A model generated the notes under the pieces. The model worked only from the letters and a program-made list of their open reading frames with translations, made no database searches and had not been told where the DNA came from. A DNA stretch of 64,000 bases from Phytophthora colocasiae (lineage: Eukaryota; Oomycota; Peronosporomycetes; Peronosporales; Peronosporaceae), in NCBI GenBank assembly GCA_018806915.1, contig JAGKQI010000061.1:1302001-1366000 (forward strand), given 5' to 3'. A program made the translations under genes and the position numbers. Below, piece after piece: positions 9,509-18,978 of this stretch; within the stretch, counting starts at the first letter, position 1; each line of letters opens with the position of its first letter.

Positions 9509-10697
9509 TGGGCGTTTCCTCTGGCTTTTGCTCTTCGTAGTACGATTCGTCTCGGGCTTGCTTTCTCTGACTTATTTTTCTTTTGCTGTTGCTGAGGCTA
9601 ACGCTACTGCAAGTGGAACCAAGAAGCAAACTCCTCAATCAAATGAATTCACGTCAGACTGCAGTTGAACCGCATGAATCGATGGCACTGCTTTTTTCTA
9701 TCAAAGGCTACGGATGACTTGATTCATGATGATGCTCAGATCGACAACGGCGATTGCATTTACACCATTTGGGAGAGCTTGGTTCGCGGGGATCGACAAG
9801 ATTCGGTGCATGTCGAAGGTGACATTGGCAGCAGCTCCAGCAGCTGCGGGTCGAATTCTTCCGCTCGCTGTTGGTGTAATGGTTGGGTGTGGCCGGGTCG
9901 TACTGTCATATAGCTCATATCCAATCTGAGTACCAGAGGCACTGACTTTCAATAGCAGCACATACTGGATCCCAGTATAACCGAACCACCATTCGGCAGC
10001 TTTCATCAGACTTGCCCACGTCTGAGATCTTCCAACCTCCACTGCGAGCGTCACCCAATCTTGAATGGTACGAGGTGCCGGTGCTGGTGTTTGGTTGGGT
10101 GTAGATCTCATTGGTCCGAATGTCGCATCAGCCTCCTTGTTCGGGTTGGCAGCTCTTTCCGCGGTCATCGAGCCGCGACTTGCAACCTCAAGATCATTTC
10201 CAGTTGCACGAATGAACTCTCTCTCGAAATATCTTGCAGTGCTCTCATGCACTTTGGTCGGAAGCTCAACAATCACGAGACGCCCATTATCGAGGGCGAG
10301 AAATCGAAGCGCAATCCGCAGTCCTTCACCGTCTCCAACGTACTCATTGAATGCATTAATGGAGACTCCCTCACACACGAAGTACGGATCGATTTCGTCG
10401 TCATCGTTGTCGAAATAACTCGCAACCTCATCAAGCTCCAGCGCATCGATGGCGACGCGAATATCATCGGCAGTCTTCAAAGTCGTCATGCTTGCTGCAG
10501 CTGATGTTGGCCGTACCTCGTATATATACTAGTAGTTCTGGAAGAACAAAACGAATCCCCGTCGCAGCAAGTGCTCATTTTCTCTTTCTCGAAATGGGAA
10601 AGGAAAGCGGGGAGGAAAAACCGTCCGCTCGTCCGCTCACTGTCCGCTCAAGCTATAAAGGCATCTAGAGTACCCCTAGACACCCTCAGAGACAGCG
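9408..10697 (+). repeat. Partial third tandem unit
   Basis: The unit restarts at 9408 and follows units 1 and 2 through the Uma2-like gene and its promoter, then breaks at about 10694 (after CACCCTCAGAGAC), where a hairpin-containing segment follows. The coding sequence here is more diverged from copies A and B than those are from each other, but close to copy D at 18979. Confidence 0.85.
9701..10489 (-). CDS. Multicopy single-exon protein, possible PD-(D/E)XK/Uma2-like fold (copy C)
   Basis: Intact 262-residue ORF of the same family as copy A. It differs at scattered sites: NDDDE for QDDDE near residue 28, and ARYFEREFIRATGNDLEVAS for the corresponding copy A segment. It shares these with copy D, as expected for two arms of one inverted repeat. 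Retention of an open frame despite amino-acid differences suggests the family has been translated since it diverged. The start is the ATG shared by all copies, 35 bp downstream of a TATATATA tract. Confidence 0.75.
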   Translation of the reverse strand: MTTLKTADDIRVAIDALELDEVASYFDNDDDEIDPYFVCEGVSINAFNEYVGDGEGLRIALRFLALDNGRLVIVELPTKVHESTARYFEREFIRATGNDLEVASRGSMTAERAANPNKEADATFGPMRSTPNQTPAPAPRTIQDWVTLAVEVGRSQTWASLMKAAEWWFGYTGIQYVLLLKVSASGTQIGYELYDSTTRPHPTITPTASGRIRPAAAGAAANVTFDMHRILSIPANQALPNGVNAIAVVDLSIIMNQVIRSL

Positions 10698-10727
10698 ATG
10701 ATGTACAGACTTAAGAACATGTACATA

Positions 10728-10778
10728 CAAATTCATGCAGCCCCCTCCTGCCTCGTTTGAGGGGGCTGCATGAATTTG
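10728..10778. other. Perfect 20-bp hairpin (left copy)
   Basis: Arms 10728-10747 and 10759-10778 are exact reverse complements, with an 11-nt loop (CTGCCTCGTTT). The stem contains a run of five C/G pairs. An identical hairpin is present at 18729-18779 in the opposite arm. It lies at the edge where the tandem unit sequence stops, which is where a terminal structure of a mobile unit might be expected. Confidence 0.8.
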
Positions 10779-10831
10779 AGGTGATGAACAACGATGACAA
10801 CCGCATGCATGTACGATACACCCAGACTCTG

Positions 10832-11113
10832 TGAAGAAGGTCGTGGTAGAGGTTGTCTTGCGAGGGGAGGACTGCCGAAGCTTGGGGCGAGGAGGCCGAG
10901 GCGAGGGAAGTCACTTGAGGGGTAGAATGGAAATTCAGAAGTGATTGATTGATATGAGCTTACACTGTTTTCTCTACCTGGTCTGCATCCAATCATTTGG
11001 TGCATCCAATCACCAACATTCTGTACTCGTACAATCATCCTGCTCGTCTAATCATCGGTGGCGTAAACATCTTACCGTAATCATTGCGGGATCGTATTGG
11101 ATCACCTGCAACA
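10832..11113 (-). repeat. Copia 3' LTR
   Basis: 282 bp, starting TGAAGAAGG and ending CTGCAACA on the plus strand. It appears identical to the LTR at 15130-15411. Relative to the coding strand this is the downstream LTR. Confidence 0.95.
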
Positions 11114-11123
11114 GCCCCTCTCA
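11114..11123 (-). promoter_or_regulatory. Copia polypurine tract overlapping the pol stop codon
   Basis: On the minus strand TGAGAGGGGC sits immediately before the 3' LTR. The TGA is the stop of the polyprotein, so no spacer separates coding sequence and plus-strand priming site. Confidence 0.75.
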
Positions 11124-14100
11124 ATGCGAACACGCTTGAACGCCAAGAGCCGTCGTCAAGTCCTTGTGACGAGGTCCGCCGAGTCCCTTGGTCAAGATGT
11201 CGGCCAGCATGGTCGTAGTCTCACAGTACTCGACGATCACTTCACCGCGCTTGACTTCATCACGGATGTGGTGGTACTTGATGTCGATGTGCTTCGCGCG
11301 GCCATGGTTCACAGGGTTCTTCGTCATCTTGATGCACGACTGATTGTCTTCGAAAATCTTCAGATCCGGGATGTCTTCGCCTGCAGCGTCAAGGATCTCA
11401 CACAGAAGCTTGTGCACCCACTTGCCTTCTTGGATTGCCAGACTGAGCGCAATGTACTCGGCTTCACTCGTAGAAAGAGACACACTCGATTGCTTCTTTG
11501 ATCCCCACGACACAGGTCCGCCAAGAACTTGAAACAGGTAGCCTGAAGTCGACTTGCGGCCACTGTGGTCACCAGCCCAGTCTGCATCCGAATAGCCACG
11601 AAAGTCGATTCCCTTGGCCGGCGAAAAACGGAGTCCATGCGACTTGGTGCCCTGAAGGTAACGGAAGATGCGCTTGACTGCAATCCAGTGCTCGACTTGA
11701 GGATTCTCCATGAAGCGCGAAACGTAACCAACTGCAAAAGCAATGTCCGGGCGAGTCGACGTCATCAAGTGCATGAGAGCACCGACAGCTTCGCGGAACG
11801 GCGCATCCAACTTGGTCGAGACGTCACTGGCAACGAGCTTCATGCTGAGGTCGACTGGACTGGCAGCAGGTTTGCAGTTCTGCATGCCAAAGCGCTCCAG
11901 GATGTCGTTGATGTAGCGAGCTTGACTCAATGTGACACTGCCATCCGCATTGTCGACCACCTCAATCCCCAGAATGAAGGAACATTTGCCGCTGTCGGTC
12001 ATCTCGAATCGTGCCTTGAGCTGTTTCTTGACTTCAGCAATGATCGTCGAAGAGCTTCCGGTCACCAAAACATCGTCGACGTACACCAGCATCAGAACGC
12101 AGTCACCATCGACAATCTTGATGTAGAGGCACGGATCGTAGCTCGAAACGCGAAATCCGATGGAGCGGACATACTCGTCAAAAGTCTCATTCCACACTCG
12201 AGAAGCTTGCTTGAGACCGTAGATCGCCTTGAGCAGTTCCACGCAGTCGTAGCCGTCATCAAGTTCCACGCCTTCTGGAACACTGCAGAACACCTTCTCC
12301 TTCATCAAGCCGTACAGGAACGCCGTGACAACATCAAGTTGGTCGAGAGGCCAATTGAAGAACTTGGCCACAGCGATGATCATTCGCAGCGTGACGTACT
12401 TGACCACCGGCGAAAACGTCTCGGTGTAGTCGATACCATACTTCTGCACAAATCCTTTCGCGACGAGTCGAGCCTTGTACTTCTCGATGGACCCGTCGGC
12501 TTTACGCTTGATCTTGAACACCCACTTGGTTCCGACCGCGCGTTGGTTGTTCGGTAATTTGGCGCCACGAAACACTCCACGAAGTCGCATCGACTTGAGT
12601 TCTGCTCGGATCGCCTTCCGCCAGTGGACTTGGTCTTCGCCGCTCACAGCATCTTGGAACGTCTTCGGCTCGGCGCTGTCACTCGTCTCCACTGCATTAG
12701 CACTCGCACGCCAGTACATCGGCTGAGTCGAGTCATCATTATCATTGTCTTCAGATTTGGCTTCTTGATGGTCAGAGTCTGGAGCGCTTGCTTCTTCTAA
12801 TCCAGCGCTGCGACGCGGTCGACGAACATGTTCACGATCCTCAGCATTAGAACGAGCCTTGCGTTTCCCCGCTTGCTTGAATTCACGCGTTCCATGGTCG
12901 TTCGAAATCTCGAGGTCTTCAAGGATATCCGCAGCATCTTCGACATCTTCATCATCATCCACAACAACATTAGCGTCGTCGAAGGTCGATTCGTCGAAAG
13001 TGACATCGCGAGAAATCACTACCTGGCCCGCCTCGATGTCATAAACGCGATACGCCTTCGAACGCTCTTCATAGCCCATGAAAATTCCTTCACGAGCCTT
13101 GGGGTCCCACTTGAGTCGCTTCTCCTTCGGCGTCAGGACGTAGGCCTTGCACCCGAAAACGCGCATGTGCTTCACGTTGGGCTTCCTCTTGTACACAATC
13201 TCAAACGGCGTCTTCCCTGGGACCTTGGGTGACGGCAGTCGATTCTTGATGTAAATTGCCGTCATCGCCGCTTCCGCCCAAAACGTCTTGTCCAAACGTG
13301 CGAAGTGAAGCATGCTGCGCCCGATAGTCACAATCGTCCGGTTGGCGCGTTCCGCAGTAGCATTCGTCTGATGCGCATATCGAACCGTCGGCTGGACTTC
13401 AATGCCATGATTGTCGTAAAATGCCTTGAGCGAGTTGGTCGCGAACTCCTTGGCACCGTCATGACGCACGAACTTGACCCTGGCATCGAATTGGCGCTCC
13501 ACTTTAGCGATGAACTTGCGCAGACAGTCTTCACTCTCCGACTTGGCGCGCAAACAGAATCCCGTCATGCAGCCGCTGGCTTCGTCAGTGATTAGCAGTA
13601 GATACTTGCTGCCACCAAGCGACTCTTTCTCCATGGGGCCACAAAGGTCGAAGTGCAGGAACTCGAATGGCTTGTACTTGGGCTTGTCCGGGTTACTCGG
13701 AAAGGGTTTTTGGACCATCTTCCCTTGCTGACACCCGCGGCATCCGCTTGAGTTCTTTGACGAGGTCGGCATTTTTGCGCCCGTCACCATGCCGCTCGAA
13801 ACCATCTTCCGTAGCACGTCGTTCGGAGCATGACCCATCCGCGCATGAAGATCGACACTGTTGATCGAGACCGTAGTCGTCGAATTGGCAGAACCCTTGG
13901 GTACTCGTAGCCAGTAGAGTCCGTCGATCAGGTCCGCGGAAGCAACGATCTTCTTCGACGACTTGCGCGCAATGTGCATCTCGGAGCCGTCAAACACCAC
14001 CTTGAAGTCTCCACCTCGGTTGATCTGAGGCACAGACAGCAGGTTCTTGTTCATACTCGGCACGTAGAGAGCATCTTCGATTCGGACGTCGCGCACACTC

Positions 14101-15110
14101 CGGTTGGGCAGAATCACTTGTTGCACAACGGTACCAACTCCCAAAATCTTGGCCGTTTGACCGTTGGCAACTGTGAGTTCGCCTTCGTCGCGCAAGTTGA
14201 TGTCGATGAACTTGGACTTGTCGTTGCAAATGTGGTGGGTTGCACCACTGTCGATCGCCCATGAGCCTTGAAACTTCTTGCCCGACGACACTCCACACGC
14301 TGTCGACATGGAGACTGCAAACGCGATGTAGTCGTCATCGTCGTCGCACCACTCAACGTTGCTGGCACCGCGACCACCTCGGCCGCGTCGTGCTCCTCGA
14401 TTTTCTTCTTTCTGCTTGGTCCAGCACTTGTCGATCAGGTGCCCCAATTTTCCGCAGTAGTCACACCGGCGAGTTTGACGCTCGGCGTTGAAGGCCTTTG
14501 CTGCTTCCTCGATTTTCACCGCCGCAGTCTTCTCGCCTTGTCGCTTGATATGCTCATTCGTGAGCACCTTCACTACATCTTGCGTCCGCAGCTCTGCATT
14601 GCTCATCTCCATGTTGAGTACGACGTTCTCGTAGCTCTTGGGCAGACTGCGCAGCAAGCAGATCGCCACATCCTCGTCCTCCATCTTGGCGCCGATACTG
14701 CTAAGCTTCGCGCTGATGTTGAGGACTTCGTTGCAATGGTGAAGGATGTTTCCGCCTTCTGCCATCTCCATGCTGAAGAGCTGACGCTTGAGATAGATGC
14801 GTCCAGCCTTCTGCGATCCACCGTAAAGGGTACGCAAGCGCGCCCACGCGACCCAGGCTTCCTCGTAGTCGTCGACAACATGATGGTAGTCCGCGTCCAT
14901 GTGGAGGAGCATCAGACCGAAGGCGACGTTGCTCGACTTGACATACTCGTCCTTGGCCCTGGAGTCCGTGAACGTAGGCGTCGTCTCGCGGTTCACCACA
15001 TTCCACACCGACTTGGTCAGGAACACGCCACGCATGTAACGGTTCCACGTGGCGTAGTTCTCGCCGTTGAACTTGTCGATGGAGATCTTGGTATCTTGGA
15101 CAGATGACAT
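11121..15110 (-). CDS. Copia gag-pol polyprotein
   Basis: A single frame of 1329 codons from the ATG at 15110; an in-frame ATG at 15125, inside the primer site, is the alternative start. Domains in order: Gag with a CX2CX4HX4C zinc knuckle ([14 protein letters not shown], about 14430-14470); aspartic protease ([11 protein letters not shown]); integrase with an HHCC zinc finger (HARMGH, CRGC) and catalytic core (HFDLCGPM and on); reverse transcriptase (KARLVAKGF through YVDDVL near 12075); and RNase H ([27 protein letters not shown]). The order protease-integrase-RT-RNase H defines Ty1/copia. No stop or frameshift is seen, so it could encode all replication functions. Confidence 0.95.
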   Translation of the reverse strand: MSSVQDTKISIDKFNGENYATWNRYMRGVFLTKSVWNVVNRETTPTFTDSRAKDEYVKSSNVAFGLMLLHMDADYHHVVDDYEEAWVAWARLRTLYGGSQKAGRIYLKRQLFSMEMAEGGNILHHCNEVLNISAKLSSIGAKMEDEDVAICLLRSLPKSYENVVLNMEMSNAELRTQDVVKVLTNEHIKRQGEKTAAVKIEEAAKAFNAERQTRRCDYCGKLGHLIDKCWTKQKEENRGARRGRGGRGASNVEWCDDDDDYIAFAVSMSTACGVSSGKKFQGSWAIDSGATHHICNDKSKFIDINLRDEGELTVANGQTAKILGVGTVVQQVILPNRSVRDVRIEDALYVPSMNKNLLSVPQINRGGDFKVVFDGSEMHIARKSSKKIVASADLIDGLYWLRVPKGSANSTTTVSINSVDLHARMGHAPNDVLRKMVSSGMVTGAKMPTSSKNSSGCRGCQQGKMVQKPFPSNPDKPKYKPFEFLHFDLCGPMEKESLGGSKYLLLITDEASGCMTGFCLRAKSESEDCLRKFIAKVERQFDARVKFVRHDGAKEFATNSLKAFYDNHGIEVQPTVRYAHQTNATAERANRTIVTIGRSMLHFARLDKTFWAEAAMTAIYIKNRLPSPKVPGKTPFEIVYKRKPNVKHMRVFGCKAYVLTPKEKRLKWDPKAREGIFMGYEERSKAYRVYDIEAGQVVISRDVTFDESTFDDANVVVDDDEDVEDAADILEDLEISNDHGTREFKQAGKRKARSNAEDREHVRRPRRSAGLEEASAPDSDHQEAKSEDNDNDDSTQPMYWRASANAVETSDSAEPKTFQDAVSGEDQVHWRKAIRAELKSMRLRGVFRGAKLPNNQRAVGTKWVFKIKRKADGSIEKYKARLVAKGFVQKYGIDYTETFSPVVKYVTLRMIIAVAKFFNWPLDQLDVVTAFLYGLMKEKVFCSVPEGVELDDGYDCVELLKAIYGLKQASRVWNETFDEYVRSIGFRVSSYDPCLYIKIVDGDCVLMLVYVDDVLVTGSSSTIIAEVKKQLKARFEMTDSGKCSFILGIEVVDNADGSVTLSQARYINDILERFGMQNCKPAASPVDLSMKLVASDVSTKLDAPFREAVGALMHLMTSTRPDIAFAVGYVSRFMENPQVEHWIAVKRIFRYLQGTKSHGLRFSPAKGIDFRGYSDADWAGDHSGRKSTSGYLFQVLGGPVSWGSKKQSSVSLSTSEAEYIALSLAIQEGKWVHKLLCEILDAAGEDIPDLKIFEDNQSCIKMTKNPVNHGRAKHIDIKYHHIRDEVKRGEVIVEYCETTTMLADILTKGLGGPRHKDLTTALGVQACSH

Positions 15111-15129
15111 GGTACTTGGGCTCATAACC
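15111..15129 (-). promoter_or_regulatory. Copia primer-binding site (initiator-tRNA half type)
   Basis: Directly inside the 5' LTR the minus strand reads GGTTATGAGCCCAAGTACC. Its complement contains GGGCTCATAACC, the anticodon stem-loop sequence of eukaryotic initiator methionine tRNA. Copia-group elements are known to prime from the internal half of that tRNA, so this fits an established mechanism. Confidence 0.85.
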
Positions 15130-15411
15130 TGAAGAAGGTCGTGGTAGAGGTTGTCTTGCGAGGGGAGGACTGCCGAAGCTTGGGGCGAGGAGGCCGAGGC
15201 GAGGGAAGTCACTTGAGGGGTAGAATGGAAATTCAGAAGTGATTGATTGATATGAGCTTACACTGTTTTCTCTACCTGGTCTGCATCCAATCATTTGGTG
15301 CATCCAATCACCAACATTCTGTACTCGTACAATCATCCTGCTCGTCTAATCATCGGTGGCGTAAACATCTTACCGTAATCATTGCGGGATCGTATTGGAT
15401 CACCTGCAACA
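15130..15411 (-). repeat. Copia 5' LTR
   Basis: 282 bp, same sequence as the other LTR. The gag-pol frame stays open backwards into this LTR for 29 codons but has no ATG there. Confidence 0.95.
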
Positions 15412-15534
15412 CTCTGGGTCCTCTGGGTCCCAGAGGAGTCCTCTGAGGACCGGGCTCACTGGAGTTCGAGTTGGCGACAGCTTGTTGCCTGCAAGTTGAA
15501 GTTGAATTGTGTTGCACCACGCCCTATACCTGTC

Positions 15535-16445
15535 ATCAGGGAGATCGCGGATAGCGAGCGAGAAGCGGTTGACACGTACATCTTCCTTCCGCTTCTTGCC
15601 TCCAACCATCACACGACGCACTCGAATCACTGACACTCCGTCGCTGTTGTTCGTCGTGTCTGACACCACAATGCCGCTGCCAAAACTTGCGCACCACCTC
15701 GTGCACTGCTGCACGTGTCTCCTTGGCCTCAATTGGAGGGAAGAAGAAGAAGGTATCGTCTTCCTTCTTCACTTCAGTTGAATCCTTCTCCTCTTTCTTG
15801 TTGCCAGCGTTCGCGAGTCTCTTGGCTTCTTCATCCTTCACTTGTACATCCACCAGTTTCAGCATAAATTCGTCTAGTTTATCCGCTGTTTCTTCTCCAC
15901 AAACTCCAGCAATTGCCACTTTCAACTTCTTCACATCTTCCTTCTCCTGTTTCAGTAGCTTCGCTCTCTTATTGGCATTGAACATACCCAACAGTCTCCC
16001 AGCCAGTTTACCCACTAAAGTATTAACCTGCTCGTTCGCTGTATCATTCAGCAGTGCAAACACCTTGTGCTTGAAGACTTCACTGACCTTTTGAGGCTTC
16101 GCAGCGGGAGCGAACCGCTTCACGTCCGAAAGACGCACCACTTGTCCGTCCAGCGCCACCTCACGCACCACAAAGTCCGAGTAGCGCTGCTTGGTGGCGC
16201 CATGGAATCCACCTACTTCTGGCATCAGGAAGCGCTGGATACCCACTACTGACTCGTCCACACTGCAGGGGACGCCGTCATTGTAGCCTGCAGCACGGAA
16301 GTCCGGGCCGTCTCGACGTCCGCCACCTCGTCCACCCCGTCCGCCACGTCTTCCACCACGCCTTCCACCTCCTCCACGACGAGCAGCACCACCGACCTCG
16401 AGATCGTCGTCGTTGTCACTTGTTGTCCGCGGTGGAGCGGATCCG
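15535..16445 (-). pseudogene. PUS7-like (TruD) exon fragment, left copy
   Basis: On the minus strand an RGG-rich N-terminus (about 16440-16310) is followed by sequence parallel to the first exon of PUS7: GATKQRYSDFVVREV matches VVKQRFADFVVHEL of the true gene at 25820. The frame is shifted near 15690 (HEVVRKFW, then FGSGIVVSDTTNNSDG in another frame). The similarity ends near 15535, close to where the true gene has its intron donor. It is clearly diverged from the neighbouring PUS7, so the source is another paralogue. The catalytic KDKR region is absent. Confidence 0.75.
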
Positions 16446-16507
16446 CTAATGCAGCGGACGGAAGTGGACGTTTTTTGACTGGCTGAAAATGGTCATGTCA
16501 TTGGTAA

Positions 16508-17285
16508 GTGAGAGTTCACACACACGTCACAGATATATCGGCTCCGACGGTGCTGGGCGGAGTAATTGCAGGCGCTGTGTGGCTTCTACTGCGGCCATTA
16601 GCGCTGTATCACAGCAGCAAAGAGCAGTATAATGTCCCTATGTTGAGTATACTGCGTTTCAGCTTCCACGTGCGTCTGCATTCGTTGATCTTGTGGGTTT
16701 CTGGGGTTTCTAGTAGTCTCCCGAGTATTCCTGATGTGGATCAATTACCCGGTTCAGTACTACGAGTGCTGGGCAATAACCCCAGTCGGATGACGCTTCG
16801 AGGCACAAATGTTTATATTGTCGGCAGTGGATCACGAAGGCTATTGATCGACTGTAGTGATGGCAATGAAGGGTTTGTGAATAACCTGACGGAAGTGTGT
16901 CAATGTCATGGAGTGGACGAGATTTCGGATCTTTTGGTGACGCACGGACACTTGGATCACGTTGGTGGACTGTTGCAATTGAAGCAAAGGTTTCCAGCTC
17001 TGAAAGTGTGGAAATACCTCCCTGAAACAGCTAAAGAAGGTGATGGAGATGGAGATCGACGGCTGAGACTGAGCAACAACGAGAGTTGGAGACTGGGGAT
17101 TCAGGCGTTACAAGATGGACAAGAGTTTCAAGTACCCGGAGTGAAGGAGTCTTGAGAACAGTGTACACTCCAGGACACTGCAATGATCACGTTTGTTTTG
17201 TACTGGATGGCGGGGGACTGCATCTTGGGCTTTGGCAGTTGCATGTTTGACTCACTTGCCGACCTCATGGCATTAGCGTTGAAGC
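16508..17285 (+). pseudogene. Metallo-beta-lactamase (LACTB2-like) 5' fragment
   Basis: This copy retains the N-terminus missing from copies A and B (LRVLGNNPSRMTLRGTNVYI, then GSGSRRLLIDCSDG), the HxHxDH motif (THGHLDHVGG near 16945) and the middle region. A frameshift follows near 17140 (GVKES then stop), the shared G-run shift is at about 17215, and truncation occurs at about 17285, before the C-terminal half. It forms the loop of the inner inverted repeat. Confidence 0.75.
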
Positions 17286-17416
17286 AATGCTCACTTAATG
17301 ACATGTCTCTAAAGATGTGACCATTTTCAGCCAGTCAAAAAACGTCCACTTCCGTCCGCTGCATTAGCGGATCCGCTCCACCGCGGACAACAAGTGACAA
17401 CGACGACGATCTCGAG

Positions 17417-18131
17417 GTCGGTGGTGCTGCTCGTCGTGGAGGAGGTGGAAGGCGTGGTGGAAGGCGTGGCGGACGGGGTGGACGAGGTGGCGGACGTCGA
17501 GACGGCCCGGACTTCCGTGCTGCAGGCTACAATGACGGCGTCCCCTGCAGTGTGGACGAGTCAGTAGTGGGTATCCAGCGCTTCCTGATGCCAGAAGTAG
17601 GTGGATTCCATGGCGCCACCAAGCAGCGCTACTCGGACTTTGTGGTGCGTGAGGTGGCGCTGGACGGACAAGTGGTGCGTCTTTCGGACGTGAAGCGGTT
17701 CGCTCCCGCTGCGAAGCCTCAAAAGGTCAGTGAAGTCTTCAAGCACAAGGTGTTTGCACTGCTGAATGATACAGCGAACGAGCAGGTTAATACTTTAGTG
17801 GGTAAACTGGCTGGGAGACTGTTGGGTATGTTCAATGCCAATAAGAGAGCGAAGCTACTGAAACAGGAGAAGGAAGATGTGAAGAAGTTGAAAGTGGCAA
17901 TTGCTGGAGTTTGTGGAGAAGAAACAGCGGATAAACTAGACGAATTTATGCTGAAACTGGTGGATGTACAAGTGAAGGATGAAGAAGCCAAGAGACTCGC
18001 GAACGCTGGCAACAAGAAAGAGGAGAAGGATTCAACTGAAGTGAAGAAGGAAGACGATACCTTCTTCTTCTTCCCTCCAATTGAGGCCAAGGAGACACGT
18101 GCAGCAGTGCACGAGGTGGTGCGCAAGTTTT
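17417..18131 (+). pseudogene. PUS7-like (TruD) exon fragment, right copy
   Basis: Mirror copy of the fragment at 15535-16445 on the plus strand. The readable frame begins with Asp-rich and RGG-rich sequence (RRGGRGGRGGGRRDGPDF) and continues through DESVVGIQRFLMPEVGGFHG to HEVVRKFW at 18131. It then leaves homology, earlier than the left copy. No catalytic domain. Confidence 0.75.
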
Positions 18132-18573
18132 GGCATTGGCAATGGATGGTAGCGAGAACTATCGCCAAACCGGTTGTGTGGCCACGTTTGCACACAGGGC
18201 ACACGGGTTATTACAGTTGCTTGTCATTTCCTAACTGAATTATATTATATCAGTTGATTTGTGTGTTGTATGTATGATGTCGAGGAATTCGGACTATGAC
18301 TTGTGTGTGTTGGTTGGAGAGGTTGGACGCGGTGGGAGGGTTCTCGACTCGAGAACCCTCCCACCGCGTCGAGAATCTCGAGGTAACTCCCCCTCCTGAA
18401 TCCAGGCGCATCGACAGCAACCAACTCGTTCAAAAACTCATGAGAAAAGTATCACACATTCATGTGACCTACTGACTTGGTTGACATTGTCAAAAAATGT
18501 GGCAATAACTCAATTATTTATTGGCTTGGATGAAGGCCTCCAATCCGTATGATATTGTATTTTTCCTATCCCT
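18132..18573. other. Spacer with a 45-bp near-perfect palindrome
   Basis: No gene is recognised. At 18326-18370, two 22-bp arms starting GACGCGGTGGGAGGG are separated by one base. The stretch has no counterpart in the left half of the outer inverted repeat. Confidence 0.7.
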
Positions 18574-18728
18574 GGCGTGGTGCAACACAATTCAACTTCA
18601 ACTTGCAGGCAAGCTGTCGCCAACTCGAACTCCAGTGAGCCCGGTCCTCAGAGGACTTCTCTGGGGCCCAGAGGACCCAGACTGGGTGTATCGTACATGC
18701 ATGCGGTTGTCATCGTTGTTCATCACCT

Positions 18729-18779
18729 CAAATTCATGCAGCCCCCTCAAACGAGGCAGGAGGGGGCTGCATGAATTTG
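18729..18779. other. Perfect 20-bp hairpin (right copy)
   Basis: Arms 18729-18748 and 18760-18779 with an 11-nt loop, the mirror of 10728-10778. Confidence 0.8.
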
Positions 18780-18978
18780 TATGTACATGTTCTTAAGTAT
18801 GTACATCATCGCTGTCTCTGAGGGTGTCTAGGGGTACTCTAGATGCCTTTATAGCTTGAGCGGACAGTGTTTCCTTTCCCATTTCGAGAAAGAGAACTTG
18901 CTGCGACTGGGATTCGTTTTGTTCTTCCAGAACTACTAGTATATATACGAGGTACGGCCAACATCAGCTGCAGCAAGC

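Larger units (their letters stand above)
10832..15411 (-). mobile_element. Complete Ty1/copia LTR retrotransposon
   Basis: 4580 bp, coding on the minus strand. It is bounded by two 282-bp LTRs (TG...CA) that appear identical by direct reading, and flanked by a perfect 5-bp target duplication CTCTG (10827-10831 and 15412-15416). Primer site, polypurine tract and one uninterrupted gag-pol frame are present. Identical LTRs and an intact frame indicate a very recent insertion that could still be active. Confidence 0.97.
9356..15523 (+). repeat. Left arm of the outer inverted repeat (interrupted by Copia)
   Basis: Sequence 9356-10831 plus 15412-15523 pairs with the reverse complement of 18574-20128. 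Paired parts include the ankyrin piece, Uma2-like copy C (against D), the promoter block, the 10728-10778 hairpin and the CCTCTGGGTCC-rich segment. The arm is cut once, by the Copia element and its 5-bp duplication, so the inverted repeat is older than the Copia insertion. Confidence 0.85.
15687..18131. repeat. Inner inverted repeat (arms 15687-16511 and 17294-18131)
   Basis: The two PUS7-like fragments and the GC-rich promoter-like segment preceding them are reverse complements of each other, about 820 bp per arm, essentially identical in the coding part. Next to the loop the right arm carries about 12 bp (CATCTTTAGAGA) missing from the left. The loop (about 16512-17293) holds the metallo-beta-lactamase fragment. 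Neither arm continues directly into the outer arms: 15524-15686 on the left and 18132-18573 on the right do not match. Confidence 0.85.

Noticed and set aside
11565..12557. 330-codon plus-strand ORF inside the Copia element, and others at 12828, 13974 and 14268
   Set aside because: Antisense shadows of the gag-pol frame; GC-rich codon bias leaves the complementary frame open and no domain is readable.
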